A stretch of DNA of 64,000 bases from Larix kaempferi (GCA_027924585.1 BSBM01002108.1:289001-353000); one strand, 5' to 3'. Numbered from the stretch's first letter, positions 44,520 to 55,917 are shown. The notes: generated from the sequence alone by a model not told the origin. Numbers and translations: made by a program.

Positions 44520-45111
44520 TGTTGATGTATATGTAACTTCGGAATGTATTTCATATATATTTATTGTACCCTTATTAGAGATCTGTTATTCCTCTATAAG
44601 GAAGTGTCGTCATGTGGATTGACAAGTGTCGCAAGTGTGTGTACTTGCCAATGGGTTATTAGACCACCATGTGTGGGGTCAGCCCTGAAATATATATTAT
44701 ATTGTGGATGTACCTAGCTAGACAAGTCGGCCCCATAAGGTCACTGGGAAAACAGGTTAGTATAAATAGAGATCGGGAGATCTCTATTTTGATCATTCGG
44801 AAAGTCACACTTCTCTCACTCAGAAAGTGGCGCACTAGTGAGGAGGAGGATCATCTGCTACTAGGAGACTATATCAAGTGTATTTTGGTTGTACTTTGGT
44901 TGAGCCATTGTTCTCTCTATCTCTAAGGAAGTTGTGGGGTTTTTCACCTTAGGGTTTTCCCCATGGAAACTCTGTGTCTCTTGTCTCTCATGCTTTTGAT
45001 TCTTGTGATGCTTTTCATGCTTATTGTGATTGTTATGCATTGATATACTGTATATGTTATTCTCTCAGTAAAGATCCTAGAGTATTGTGAATTAATGCTC
45101 AAAATTTAACA
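44520..45111 (+). repeat. 5' LTR of Cop-D
   Basis: 592 bp, TGTTGATGTATATG to AATTTAACA. TATAAATA at 44761-44768, followed at 44768-44785 by the hairpin AGAGATC-GGGA-GATCTCT. Confidence 0.97.
44761..44785 (+). promoter_or_regulatory. TATA box and adjoining hairpin, Cop-D 5' LTR
   Basis: TATAAATA overlaps a 7-bp stem, 4-nt loop inverted repeat. Both are conserved in the 3' LTR (55562-55586). Confidence 0.7.
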
Positions 45112-45123
45112 TGGTATCAGAGC
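45112..45123 (+). other. Primer binding site of Cop-D (initiator Met-tRNA)
   Basis: TGGTATCAGAGC immediately after the LTR end. Confidence 0.95.
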
Positions 45124-45686
45124 TAACCTGAGAAGAAGACATTTTGCAGTGACGGAAAACTTGAGTTTCTTGTTTATTGGGTTTCTCTCCACAGTTTTTG
45201 GAAAAGCAGTATAGTAGATTTACTCTACTCATCAAGGAGAATCTATCTGTTCAATCAGAATTCAATTCTGAGCATTTTCAGTTTTGGCCCTAATAATTAA
45301 GGTTTCCACAAAAATAGGAATTTCTGAAATCTGAAGACATAGCTGGAAGCTCCTTGCAAAAATCGAAGTTTAGAGCTTTGGATCGAGATTTTTGGCTGGG
45401 TAGATCTCCGAGAAACTCAAACCTTAATTCAGGGCTCTCCCTAGTGAACCCTGGAGGACAAAAAGGCAAATCTGAAGGGTAAAGCTTTGTTGATCTCAAA
45501 TTCTGAATACACCAGGATGATCAACTCATTAAGGCGCATCTTTCTATCGTTTCAGAAAGTTGAAATTCACATTTTGAATTTTTAGGGTTTTTCTAACAAA
45601 CCCTAATCCGGGACCAAATCCAGTTTTCAGCATATCAAGTGGTAAGACCTAAATCTTTTCTATTTCCATTTGAAGTACTCTTTAAG
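45124..45686 (+). other. Cop-D untranslated leader
   Basis: About 560 bp with no coding frame, homologous to the leaders of Cop-A and Cop-E. Confidence 0.7.
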
Positions 45687-45935
45687 ATGTCTCGCCACAC
45701 CAAGCTTGAGGATAAGCTTGAAGGAGCTGATAACTTCCGAGCTTGGAAGTATAGGATTGGGTTAATCCCGGAAGAGAATGAGTTGGACTCATATGTAAAA
45801 GAAGACATCCCTATCCCAGAGGATGAAGAGGCTAAGGTATTGCATAAGAATAACTTGGTGAAGGAAAAGAGAATCATTGCTGATTTTATCAAAGACCATC
45901 TCATACCCCATGTGTCTTCTCTAAAGACACCCAAT
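45687..45935 (+). pseudogene. Cop-D gag, N-terminal fragment
   Basis: ATG 45687 (MSRHTKLEDKLEGADNFRAW) matches the Cop-A gag start and is open for 83 codons to SSLKTP. At about 45935 it leaves the gag sequence: Cop-A continues KEMFDSLTKLFEG, whereas here the tandem-repeat end of Cop-E begins. The open frame that continues to 46127 is chance. Confidence 0.88.
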
Positions 45936-45988
45936 CGTTCACGAATCACAGCCCAGATGCACATCATCCAGTACTTACACCACCGACA

Positions 45989-46190
45989 TGGGAGAACACA
46001 TCTACCACCATTCGAGGAAGGCTCCAGCCCTTACTTTTTCACCATGGGAGAACACATCTACCACCATGTGAGAATGGCTCCAGCCCTTACATCTACACCA
46101 TGGGAGAACACATCTACCACCATGTGAGAATGGCTCAGCAATTACATCACGACCATGGGAGAACACATCAACCATGTTAGAAAAGCTCAT
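45989..46190 (-). repeat. Four-copy minisatellite, about 56 bp, Cop-E 3' end
   Basis: ATGGGAGAACACATC recurs at 45989, 46045, 46102 and 46158, with ACCACCAT and GGCTCCAGCCCTTAC between copies. Confidence 0.85.
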
Positions 46191-46214
46191 GTGCATCTGC
46201 ATCTTCCGGATTCA

Positions 46215-47075
46215 TCACTTCCCTTTGGAATGAACCTCGATCTGAAGTGCACCAAGCCTATCTTTGAAGTACTCAAACTGCACTCTGGCCAATGGCTTGG
46301 TCAATACATCTGCAACCTGCTCATCCGTCGCAACATACTCTGCTTTGGCTATACTCATTGCTAAACAGGACTGCTTCCTGCTAAACCAAGAGATCACACC
46401 TGATCCCATACTAAGGCAGCACCCAGAAGTGCTCTTCCTATATGCAACACTACCTGCCCAATCTGAATCAACATAACCCTGCAGGTTAAAATTTTGATTT
46501 GCATCATATTTGAGCCCATAATCAACAGTACCCTTCAGGTACCTCAGAATATGCTTTACAGCAACCAGGTGAACATCTCTCGGATCCATCAGGAACTGGC
46601 TCAATGTGTTCACCACAAAGCAAATATCTGGTCTCGTGTTTGTCAGGTACATAGAGGACCCAATCATCTGATGATACATCATGACATCAACCGGATCAGA
46701 TGAAGCATCATACAGAAGCTTCAGGTTTGATGCCATAGGTGTGGCCATAGCCTTGCAGTCCATCATCCTGAAGCTCTTCAAAATCTCTACTGCATACTTC
46801 CCTTGTCCAAGGAAGATTCCATCTGTACTCTGCCACACCTCCATACCAAGAAAATAGTGCATCATCCCCAAGTCCTGCACATATATGACTCCCTGTCATG
46901 TGTCTCAGAACCAAGTGGTTGCTCCACATACACTTCTTCTTCAACTACACCATTCAAGAAAGCTGTCTTGAAATCCATCTAGTGTATCTTCTATTTCATC
47001 ACTTTTATATTTCTCTATGCTGCCATCTGCAGCATGCTTGATCTTGATAGATCCATATGGAAGTCATAACAAACT
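46215..47075 (-). pseudogene. Cop-E RT remnant, RNase H and Pol C-terminus
   Basis: 46215-46880 is open: MQDLGMMHYFLGMEVWQSTD, ILRYLKGTVDYGLKYDANQN, GYVDSDWAGSVAYRKSTSGC, SIAKAEYVATDEQVADVLTK and a stop at 46215-46217. RNase H is shortened: after YVAT the sequence jumps to DEQVADV, losing the CDNQS part. To the right, RT pieces (IKHAADGSIEKYK, FQDSFLEW-like, VEEEVYVEQ-like) are joined by two deletions that remove the YVDD core. These deletions differ from those of Cop-A. Confidence 0.85.
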
Positions 47076-47224
47076 TCCCTTCATGTCTTGGGACTACATC
47101 CCAAACATCATTCTTCATGATCGACGGATCATGGCATTCTTCCCATATCCTGGAAACTTCAATATCTTCAATAGATGATTTTGTTGCTGAACAAATGTTG
47201 TAGTTCTTCTTTTGTAGGTGATGG

Positions 47225-47650
47225 CATACGATCTTTCCTACACAACAAGTTAAATTGCATGATTAGAAAACATCTCATAGTTTTCAGAACAAATTCTTAC
47301 ACATAAAGAAATATGTCATACAGTCATGCAATTATCTTAGCCAATGCTTCAATACAACATTTATCCATATCCCGTAACTTTCTAGATGCCTTCCAATCTC
47401 TACCAGAACATTGTTAAGAGTGTGCACAACTCCAAACATGTCAGCAAAGAGGTTTCATTCTAGATAAGTAGCAATGGAATGTTGTACAGTGCCATAGACC
47501 ACTTACCCATGCATATTAGTAGTATACTGTTCATCAATGCAACTATTCTAATATGCATAATACACAACCTAATTCTAGGAACATCAGTATATACATTATT
47601 GAACCGTATTATTTAAACAATAAAATATGCAATTAATGACAATTCAAATA
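47225..47650 (-). other. Spacer shared with Cop-A
   Basis: Homologous to 1059-1490: e.g. CAGTCATGCAATTATCTTAG and GTTAAGAGTGTGCAC occur in both. No reading frame. Confidence 0.75.
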
Positions 47651-48784
47651 CTTATATTTGTTTGTTTGTTGGGTTGACTCCCTCTCAATCTTTGCTTCTT
47701 TTCTGCAACTCCATTCTTATGTGGATTGTGATAAGTGGTCAACTCCCTCTGAATATTTGCATCCTTGTAGAAACTACTGAAGTGTGCTCCTTTGCTTTCT
47801 TGCAGGAACAACTGGAGTGTGCTCCCTCTTGATCTTTGCTTCCTAGATTACTTGTCCTTGAACTTACATCCATCCTTAATCACTATGAATGCTTATTAGT
47901 ATCATCATTGTGTTATCCTTGAGGTCTCATACATAATCACACATTTATTAGTATAATCTTAATACTATCAAAACACAATAATCTTAAACATGTATATTCA
48001 TGATCATTCACAGATAATAAACATTAGTATTCAAGGTTTTAGGGAAGTCTTCTTTTACTCATACACATTCTTATTTGATCATAGGACTCTTTTGGTGAGT
48101 TGAATCATCAATCAAGATAAGATATATAATATGCATAAAACCCGTGATTATTCAAACCTATACCTTCATGATTCTTCTAGTTAGTCATATCATCAATTAT
48201 GGTAAGAAACATAATATGCATACAAGCATGATTATTCAAACCTATGACTTCATGAATAATCATTATCAACAACACAACAATATAAGATCCTAACACAAGG
48301 TAGGATTCTAGCTTGATATAGGAAAAACATACCTGGATTAGCATGCTAGCTAGTTATGTCTAACATACCCGCATAATGTCTTCTGGTTCTCTTCAGTGAC
48401 TTGTGCTAGTAACCTGCATGTCTCATAAGTTAACCATTGTAGAACCAAGTTATACATACCTCGAAAGTAGATCTTCTATGTGATCCATGACAATGGATGA
48501 ATCTTTGTCTTCATGTCACCATGAGCATATGTTCTTGAAGCAGAACATGATTTTACTTTCTTGGTGTACCTTTTATGTTAGCGAACAACATAAACCTCAT
48601 ACAACATCACAATGCATTAGTACAATCATAAGTGTCAAAACCTTAATCAATGAATATCTTCTATTAAGGTGATACGACAAGTCCAGTAATTAATCAAGAT
48701 TGTACTGTAATCATATGAAGACAAACATATGATAAACTTAACCATGAAACATACCTGTAAGCCATACCTGTCAAGATTGCTTGT
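47651..48784 (-). other. Non-coding part of Cop-E
   Basis: AT-rich, no reading frame. A segment ATAATATGCATA...GATTATTCAAACCTAT is repeated near 48130 and 48210. It stands where gag C-terminus lies in Cop-A; origin unknown. Confidence 0.45.
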
Positions 48785-48898
48785 AATCTTCTTATGGAAG
48801 GCCTTAGCCTCATCTCCCTCTGAGACAGAAACTTCTTCACTTATGCAGGTGACCAATCCATCTTCTTCTAGGATTAACCCAACCCACTTGATTTGCAA
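48785..48898 (-). pseudogene. Cop-E gag remnant (about 35 codons)
   Basis: GLILEEDGLVTCISEEVSVS and EGDEAKAFHKK match residues 25-57 of the Cop-A gag. N-terminus and remainder are missing. Confidence 0.75.
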
Positions 48899-50231
48899 GA
48901 ACTGGACCTGGAGTTGGATTAGGGTTTGTCAAAGAAACCCCAAAAATTCAAACTTTGAATTTCAAACTTCCGAAAGGATAGAAATATGCGCCTTGATGAG
49001 CTGATCAAGTTGGTATATTCAGAATTTGAAAACTACAAAGTTTCACCCCTCGAAATTGCCTTTTAGATTTCCGGATTCACTAGGGAGGACCCTGAATTAG
49101 GGTTTGAGTTTCCCGGAGCTTCACCCAACCAAAATATTTGATTCAAAACTCTAAGCTTCGATTTTTCTGAGGAGCTTCCAGCCGTGGTCACAGATTTCCA
49201 AAATTCCAATTTTTTGCAGAAGCCCTAATTTTCCATCTTTCTGATCAAAGTCCTGAACTGGGGTTTGATCAAGCCTGACCTTCTGCCCAACCAAAAAATC
49301 TGATCTTGGTCTCTAAATTTCAATTTTGATGAGTAGCATCCATCCGTGGTCTTCGATTACAAAAATTCCAACTTTCTCTGAAGCCCTAAATTCCGGAAGC
49401 CATGAATGAAGGTACTCAAACATAATTCCGTTTTGACAGAAATATGTACCTGATTGTTTCTGGTGTAACTACGAACTTTTCGATCCACAGGGTCTGAAAA
49501 TTTTTCCTAAGATAGCCCGACCTGTTATCTTTCCATCCCGATAGGTCTGACCTCAATTGGATTCTCTGAGACAGATTAATGCCAAGTGTCGCAACGTGAC
49601 CTGTTTATGGGATAATACAGGAGAGCAAATTTGTACGATGTGCCATGTGTCACTGGTTCAACTTCGGCCTCTGAAAATGTTTCCTGAGATATCCTGACCT
49701 GCTATATTTCCATCTTGATAGGTCTGACCTCAATTGGATTCTTTGAGAGAGATTTATGCCAAGTGTCGCAACGTGACCTGTTTATGGGATAATACAGGAG
49801 AGCAAACTTGTACGGTGTGCCACATGTCACTGGTTCAACTTCGGCCTCTGAAACATTGTCCTGAGATAGTACAGTCTTTGTACTACCTGTCACTATTTAC
49901 GAAATTTCATTTGGAGCTTCCTAGCCCAAGTTATGACCTTTTTCCCAAGGTCACCTGATTTTGACTCAGATCTAGAAGAGGCAAAAACCCTATATTGTAC
50001 AGATCATAAATCACAAAGTACAATGAATTAGAGGTTGTCCTTTGGAAAAAAGGTACACGGGGATCTAATCTTCGACCTATAAAAGTTTCAGATCCGAAAA
50101 CTTCGCCAAAATGGATTTATAGCGAAAGTGCTACGATGACTGGTTTTTGCTATATCAAGCCCTAGCATCGTAAGTGCAACAAGTGTCATACATGCCATAT
50201 CATGCCTTCTTTCAGGCTAGCTTTGATACCA
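48899..50231 (-). other. Cop-E leader with 177-bp tandem duplication
   Basis: No coding frame. GACCTCAATTGGATTCT occurs at 49549 and 49726, and the flanking 177 bp (about 49490-49850) are duplicated, including GCCAAGTGTCGCAACGTGAC. Next to the LTR, GCTTTGATACCA (50219-50230) is a one-mismatch initiator-Met primer site. Confidence 0.7.
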
Positions 50232-50877
50232 TGTTAAATTTTCATAATTTACTTCAATTTGATCCAGGATATTAATTGAGAGAACAACATGTACAGCAAA
50301 TCTACAGCATATCAATCATGGACACAATAATGCAAGCACACAAGAGACACAGAGTTTACTTGGGGAAAACCATAAAGGTGAAAAACCCCAATAACTTCCT
50401 CAGAGATAGATAGAGCAATGATACAACCAGAATACAAGAGATAGTCTTCTCCTAGTAGAAGAGCCTCCCCCTCCACAAGTGCACCACTCTCCAAAGTGTG
50501 AGTGAGAGAATAGAATGTGTAAAATGAGAGAGACACACTCTCTATTTATACACTAACTTGACTTGACCTTTACTCAACTAGGTCGGCCTCAACATAACCA
50601 CTTAACGTAATGCTGACTTGGCCGACCCCCACTAGGGTGGTATAACAACCCTTTGACCCACATGGCCGACCCCCAATAGGGTGGTCTAATAACCCTTTGA
50701 CCCACATGACTTATACATGGCCGACCCCAACAAGGTGGTCTAATAACCCATCAAGTATAAGTTACAACACTTACAATATAAATGACGACACTTCCGTATA
50801 GAGGAATAATAACATCTCTATAGGAATACAATAGACATATATGTGAAATACATTCCGATGTTACATATACATCAACA
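50232..50877 (-). repeat. 5' LTR of Cop-E
   Basis: 646 bp, plus strand TGTTAAATTTTC to ACATCAACA. TATAAATA on the minus strand at 50543-50550. Contains a locally repeated GGCCGACCCCAAC/ACTAGGGTGGT block (50625-50745). Confidence 0.9.
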
Positions 50878-53851
50878 AAGTGGTGAAGCCTCCTACAACC
50901 TAGATTCTGGAAAATCTTTGAAGATGAAAGAAGTCCTTTATGTACCTGGGCTCAAGAAGAACTTACTCTCCATCTCTGCATTGGATGCAAAAGGTATGAG
51001 GGTTGCATTTGTGGATGGCCAAGTCCTAATGTGGCCAAAGGGAAAGACCATAGATGATGCAGTAGTGATTGGAGAGCAAGAGGGAGGTTTGTATAAATTG
51101 AAGGGACAACCTGAACATGCCATGGTGAATGAATCCATGGAGACAAGTGAACTTTGGCATAGAAGACTTGCTCATATGCACTATAGGGCACTTCCAATTG
51201 CAAGCAAGGCTGTGGAGGGTCTTCCTGAGATCAAGACCAAACATGAAGGCGTTTGCAAAGGATGTGCAAAAGGTAAGAACATTAAGAAGGCTTTCCCACG
51301 CAGTGAAAGCAAGGCAAAAGACACCCTGGAAATCATCCACTCAGATGTATGTGGTCCTATGTCATCCAGTTCTCTGAGTGGGTATGTTTACTATGTCTCA
51401 TTTATTGATGACTTCTCCAGGAAGACTTGGGTATACTTCTTGAAGAACAAAGATGAGGTGTTTGATAAGTTCAAGGAATTCAAAACCTTGATGGAGAATC
51501 AAACTGACAAGAAGATCAAAACATTCAGATCCGACAATGGTGGAGAATTCACCTCAGGTGACTTCAAGAAGCTTTGCAGTGATTCAGGGATTAAGAGGGA
51601 GTTGACTGCTCCTTATAATCCTCAACAGAATGGAGTTGCAGAAAGGAAGAACAGAACAATCATGGAAGCAGCGAGGGCAATGCTGCATGACCAAGATCTA
51701 CCTATGCATCTATGGGCAGAAGCAGCTAGAACAGCTGTATATGTGCAGAACATAACACCCCACGAGATATTGGACAACAAAACACCAGAAGAGGTCTTTT
51801 CTGGTAAGAAACCTGAAGTCATCCATCTCAGAATATTCGGTTGTCCGGTATACACACATGTCCCAAAGGAAAAGAGGACCAAACTAGATCCTTCAGGAAA
51901 GAAGGGTATCTTTGTGGGTTACAGTGAAAGCTTGAAGGCTTACATAATATACTTTCTAGGGTTCAAGAAGATTGATGTCAACAGGGATGTAACATTTGAT
52001 GAAAACTCAGCATTCATCAAATCAAGGAAGGCACCTATCGAAGTTTATGAAGAACCTAAGGAAACTACATTTCAAGACACTACCATGACTGAAGCAATTC
52101 CAGAAGTTGTTCGTGAGTTTGAATATCCGCAAGAAACTGTAGATCCACCCCATGAGGATAACTCTCAAAAGAGGAAACCTGCATGGGCTAGAGAGCTCAT
52201 TCAAGATGCAAAAAGATTTGGCATTCCAGAAGAAGAACACGGAGCAGAGAAGAGAACCAGATCACATACCAGCTACGTTGCTTTACTCTGTGACATTATG
52301 AACAAAGAACCTTCCAGTTATGAAGAAGCAGCAGAAAAGAAAGAATGGAAGGATGCCATGGTTGAGGAATACCAATCAATAATGAAGAATGATGTTTGGG
52401 ATGTTGTCCCAAGACCTAAAGAGAAGTATTTTGTGACTTCCAAATGGATCTACAAAATCAAGCATGCTGCAGATGGCAGTGTAGAAAAATACAAAGCAAG
52501 ATTCATAGCTCGTGGCTTCTCTCAGAAAGAGGGAATATATTATGAAGAAACTTTTGCACTTGCAGCCAGGTATACTTCCATCAGAACGGTACTTTCCCTG
52601 GCTGCAGCAATGAAATGGAAAATACACCAGATGGATGTCAAGACTACCTTCTTGAATGGTGTAGTTGAAGAGGAAGTATATGTGGAGCAGCCACTCGGTT
52701 TCGAAATACATGACAGGGAGTCGTATGTATGCAGATTGAAGAAAGACTTGTATGGCTTGAAGCAAGCTCCCAGAACTTGGTATGGTAGGATGGACAGTTT
52801 CCTATCTAGTTTGGGCTTTACCAAGAGTAAAGCGGATTCCAACCTTTACTACAAGGTTGAGGAAGGGAATCCTGTGATTCTACTCCTGTATGTGGATGAA
52901 TTATTTGTAACAGGAGATGATAGATTGATTGCGGATACTAAGAGGAAGATTACTGCTGAGTTCGATATGAAAGATTTGAGAATGATGCATTATTTCCTAG
53001 GTATGGAGGTGTGGCAGAATGCAGGTGGGATCTTCCTTGGTCAAGGGAAGTACACAGTAGATATACTGAATAGATTCGGGATGATGGATTGCAAGGCCAT
53101 GGCCATACCTACAGCATCGAATCTGAAGCTTCTATGTGATGCTTCATCTGAGCCGGTTGATGTCTCTATGTATCGTCAGATGATTGGGTCCTTGATGTAC
53201 CTGATGAACACAAGACCAGATATTTGCTTTGCAGTGAACACATTGAGCCAGTTCCTGACGGATCCAAGGAGTGTTCACCTGGTTGCTGTAAAGCATGTCC
53301 TGAGGTACCTGAAGGGTACAGTGGATTATGGGCTCAAGCATGAAGCGAATCAAAAGTTTAACCTACAGGGTTATGTTGATTCAGATTGGGCTAGCAGTGC
53401 TGCAGATAGGAAGAGCACATCTGGGTGCCGCTTCAGTATGGGATCAGGTGTGATCTCTTGGTTTAGAAGGAAGCAGTCCTGCGTAGCACTGAGAATAGCT
53501 GAGGCAAAGTATGTTGCAGCTTGTTCAGCTAGTTGTGAGGCAGTATGGCTACGGAAGCTACTGTCTGAGTTATTTGATCTCCCGTTGGATGCTACTGGTA
53601 TCTTTTGTGATAACCAGAGTTGTGTGAAGCTGTCCGAGAACCCAGTGTTTCATGATAGGTCGAAACACATAGAGATCAAATATCACTATATCAGGGATAT
53701 GGTGCATAGAGGAGTTGTGAAGCTCCTGTACATTGCGACAAACGAGTAGATTGCAGATGTGCTAACGAAGCCACTAGCCAGGGTGAAGTTCGAGTACTTC
53801 AAGGAGAGGCTTGGTGTTCTCCAGGTTGATGACACTTCGAGGAAGAAGTGA
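50878..53851 (+). CDS. Cop-D Pol: pre-integrase, integrase, RT, RNase H (N-terminally truncated)
   Basis: The best preserved coding region here. An open frame of 968 codons runs 50843-53749; its first 12 codons come from the antisense Cop-E LTR. It carries LDSGKSLKMKEVLYVPGLKK, the HHCC zinc-binding part (HRRLAHMHY...CKGCAKGK, residues 106-154), integrase core with SFIDDFSRKTW, FRSDNGGEF and PYNPQQNGVAERKNRTIMEA, RT from about residue 534 ([22 protein letters not shown]), and RNase H from about 843 ([35 protein letters not shown]). The RT box reads YVDE (residue 683 on) instead of YVDD, so the second Asp is Glu. A TAG at 53747 replaces the CAG that Cop-E keeps; the natural end is TGA 53849-53851. 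Confidence 0.93.
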
Positions 53852-53949
53852 TGGACACATTTGCTGAATCCATTCCAAGCATGTTGGAAGGAGGATCCTT
53901 CACATGGCTGTGGATGTAAGCGCTGGATGATGAGCATCAGGATGATGTT

Positions 53950-54440
53950 CTGGTTTCTACTTTGTATGATCAGTTGGATCATTTATATATGTATGTATGC
54001 ATCATGTTGGATGCTGGATATGATCAGTTGGATCATTTATATTTATATGTACGTACGCATCATCTTGGATGCTGGATATGATCGGTTGGATCATGTGTAT
54101 GTATTTTTTATATGCATCATGTTGGATGCTTGGACCATGTATCTGTATATGTATCAGGTGGATACATTGTATGATCAGGTAGATCATGTATGTTGATATG
54201 TATCATGTATTTATATTTGTATCAGGTGGATACACTGTATGATCAGGTGGATCATGTATGATGATATGTATCAGGTAGATACTTGGTATGCAGCAGGTAG
54301 ATGCATTGTATGATCAGGATGATCATGGATGATGAGCTTCAGGATGTTGCTCCAGATGACATGCAGCAGGATGTTGCAGTGATGATGATCAGGATGATCA
54401 TGTGTACATCAGGATGATGTATGGTGAGTATCAAGTTGAT
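53950..54440 (+). repeat. GATCAGGTGGATCAT minisatellite, Cop-D 3' untranslated part
   Basis: Variants of TATGATCAG(T/G)TGGATCAT and ATGTTGGATGCTGGA recur about ten times with 20-60 bp spacing. Non-coding; lies after the Pol stop. Confidence 0.75.
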
Positions 54441-54469
54441 ACTCTGTGGCCGTGGAACAGGTTGTGCAG

Positions 54470-55085
54470 ATAAGCATGTAATTTGTGCTTGGGATATTTG
54501 TAGATAGTCTTTCGAGGTTTTTCCTATGGCATGTAATTTGTACCCTGGGATATCTGGCAAATGCTCTTTTGAGGTTTTGCTTGGGAGGACATATAATTTG
54601 TGCCCTGGGAGATCTGCAGATAGTATTTCGAGGTTTTTCCTATGGCATGTAATTTGTGCCCTGGCATATTTGGCCGATGCTCTTTCAAGGTTTTGTCCTA
54701 TGGCATGTAATTTGTGCCCTGGGAGATCTAATAGGTTGATCCGTGTGCTCGTAATCAGTCCTGGGATGCTCTTTCGAGGTTTTTCCATGACCACATGTAA
54801 TTTGTGCCTTGGGAGATCCGATAGGTTGAGCCTTGTGCTCGTAATCAGTCCTGGGATGCTCTTTCGAGGTTTTGTGGTGACCACATGTAATTTGTGCCCT
54901 GGGAGATCTGATAGGTTGAGCCTTGTGCTCGTAATCAGTCCTGGGATTCTCTTTCAAGGTTTTGTGGTGGGGTCACATGTAATAAGTCTTGGAGATCTAG
55001 ACAGGATGAAAAAGGCCTCAGATTCTCTTTAGGGTTCTTGCTAGTCAAGAGACTCTTTTAAGGTTTTGTGATGCATGTAATAAGT
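54470..55085 (+). repeat. CATGTAATTTGTGCCCTGGGAG tandem array, Cop-D 3' untranslated part
   Basis: The core recurs near 54474, 54529, 54590, 54645, 54704, 54793, 54883, 54976 and 55073. The first copies are 55-60 bp apart, later ones about 90 bp because GATAGGTTGAGCCTTGTGCT and a CTCTTTCGAGGTTTT block are added. Frames are open on both strands because of the repeat. Not a gene. Confidence 0.8.
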
Positions 55086-55310
55086 CCTGAGATTTCCACA
55101 GTATGGCCAGTGATGATGAAGACCTGTAGGTGGTGGGCCTACATCCAGTATGAAAAAGGACTGGCTCTGTAGAACTTCCTATGATGAGTAGAGTCAGAGA
55201 TTGGTTGAGATAGCAGTAGCAGTGACAATGATGATGACAATGCATCGATGACGATGATCCCAAGAAGAAGACTTGTCTAGCAGATCTGTGTCGAGAAATA
55301 CCTTCCTAGT

Positions 55311-55320
55311 TAAGAGGGAG
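55311..55320 (+). other. Polypurine tract of Cop-D
   Basis: AAGAGGGAG directly before the 3' LTR. Confidence 0.85.
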
Positions 55321-55912
55321 TGTTGATGTATATGTAATTTCAGAATGTATTTCATATATATTTATTGTACCCTTATTAGAGATGTGTTATTCCTCTATAA
55401 GGAAGTGTCGTCATGTGGATTGACAAGTGTCGCAAGTGTGTGTACTTGTCGATGGGTTATTAGACCACCATGTGTGGGGTTGGCCCTGAAATATATATTA
55501 TATTGTGGATGTACCTAGCTAGACAAGTCAGCCCCATAAGGTCACTGGGAAAACAGGTTAGTATAAATAGAGATCGGGAGATCTCTATTTTGATCATTCG
55601 GAAAGTCACACTTCTCTCACTCAGAAAGTGGCGCACTAGTGAGGAGGAGGATCATCTACTACTAGGAGACTATATCAAGTGTATTTTGGTTGTACTTTGG
55701 TTGAGCCATTGTTCTCTCTATCTCTGAGGAAGTTGTGGGGTTTTTCACCTTAGGGTTTTCCCCATGGAAACTCTGCGTCTCTTGTCTCTGATGCTTTTGA
55801 TTCTTGTGATGCTTGTCATGCTTATTGTGATTGTTATGCATTGATATACTATATATGTTATTCTCTCAGTAAAGATCCTAGAGTATTGTGAATTAATGCT
55901 CAAAATTTAACA
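55321..55912 (+). repeat. 3' LTR of Cop-D
   Basis: 592 bp, same ends as the 5' LTR, followed by TSD GTTCA (55913-55917). Fourteen mismatches to the 5' LTR. Confidence 0.97.
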
Positions 55913-55917
55913 GTTCA

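Larger units (their letters stand above)
45936..50877 (-). mobile_element. Cop-E, family I element nested inverted inside Cop-D
   Basis: Minus strand. The outer end of its 5' LTR (50232-50877) abuts the Cop-D pol exactly at 50877/50878, as expected for an insertion. Reading left: leader, a short gag remnant, a long non-coding part, the spacer shared with Cop-A, RT and RNase H remnants, Pol C-terminus, then a tandem-repeat 3' part. The 3' LTR is missing, and so is the neighbouring Cop-D gag and protease, so a deletion probably removed both. Confidence 0.85.
44520..55912 (+). mobile_element. Cop-D, Ty1/Copia element (family I) with TSD GTTCA, itself interrupted
   Basis: Plus strand with two LTRs of exactly 592 bp (44520-45111 and 55321-55912) and a perfect 5-bp TSD. 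By my reading the LTRs differ at 14 positions, 11 of them transitions, with no indels: about 97.6% identity, the youngest datable insertion here. Inside are the primer site, leader, the first 83 codons of gag, then the inverted relative Cop-E (45936-50877), then pol (50878-53851), a long repeat-rich 3' untranslated part and the polypurine tract. Gag C-terminus, zinc knuckle and protease are gone. Confidence 0.95.

Noticed and set aside
44669-44926. 85-codon ORF MCGVSPEIYII, repeated at 55470
   Set aside because: It lies inside the Cop-D LTRs and is duplicated because the LTRs are.
45936-46127. Extension of the Cop-D gag frame to 46127
   Set aside because: From about 45936 the sequence is the antisense minisatellite of Cop-E; the frame is open by chance.
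54339-55032. Open frames of 168-181 codons on both strands
   Set aside because: Products of the tandem array in the Cop-D 3' untranslated part; repeats of Cys/Pro/Gly text with no motif.
44520-55912. Cop-D as an intact, active element
   Set aside because: Gag end, zinc knuckle and protease are missing, RT has YVDE, and Pol has a TAG near its end.
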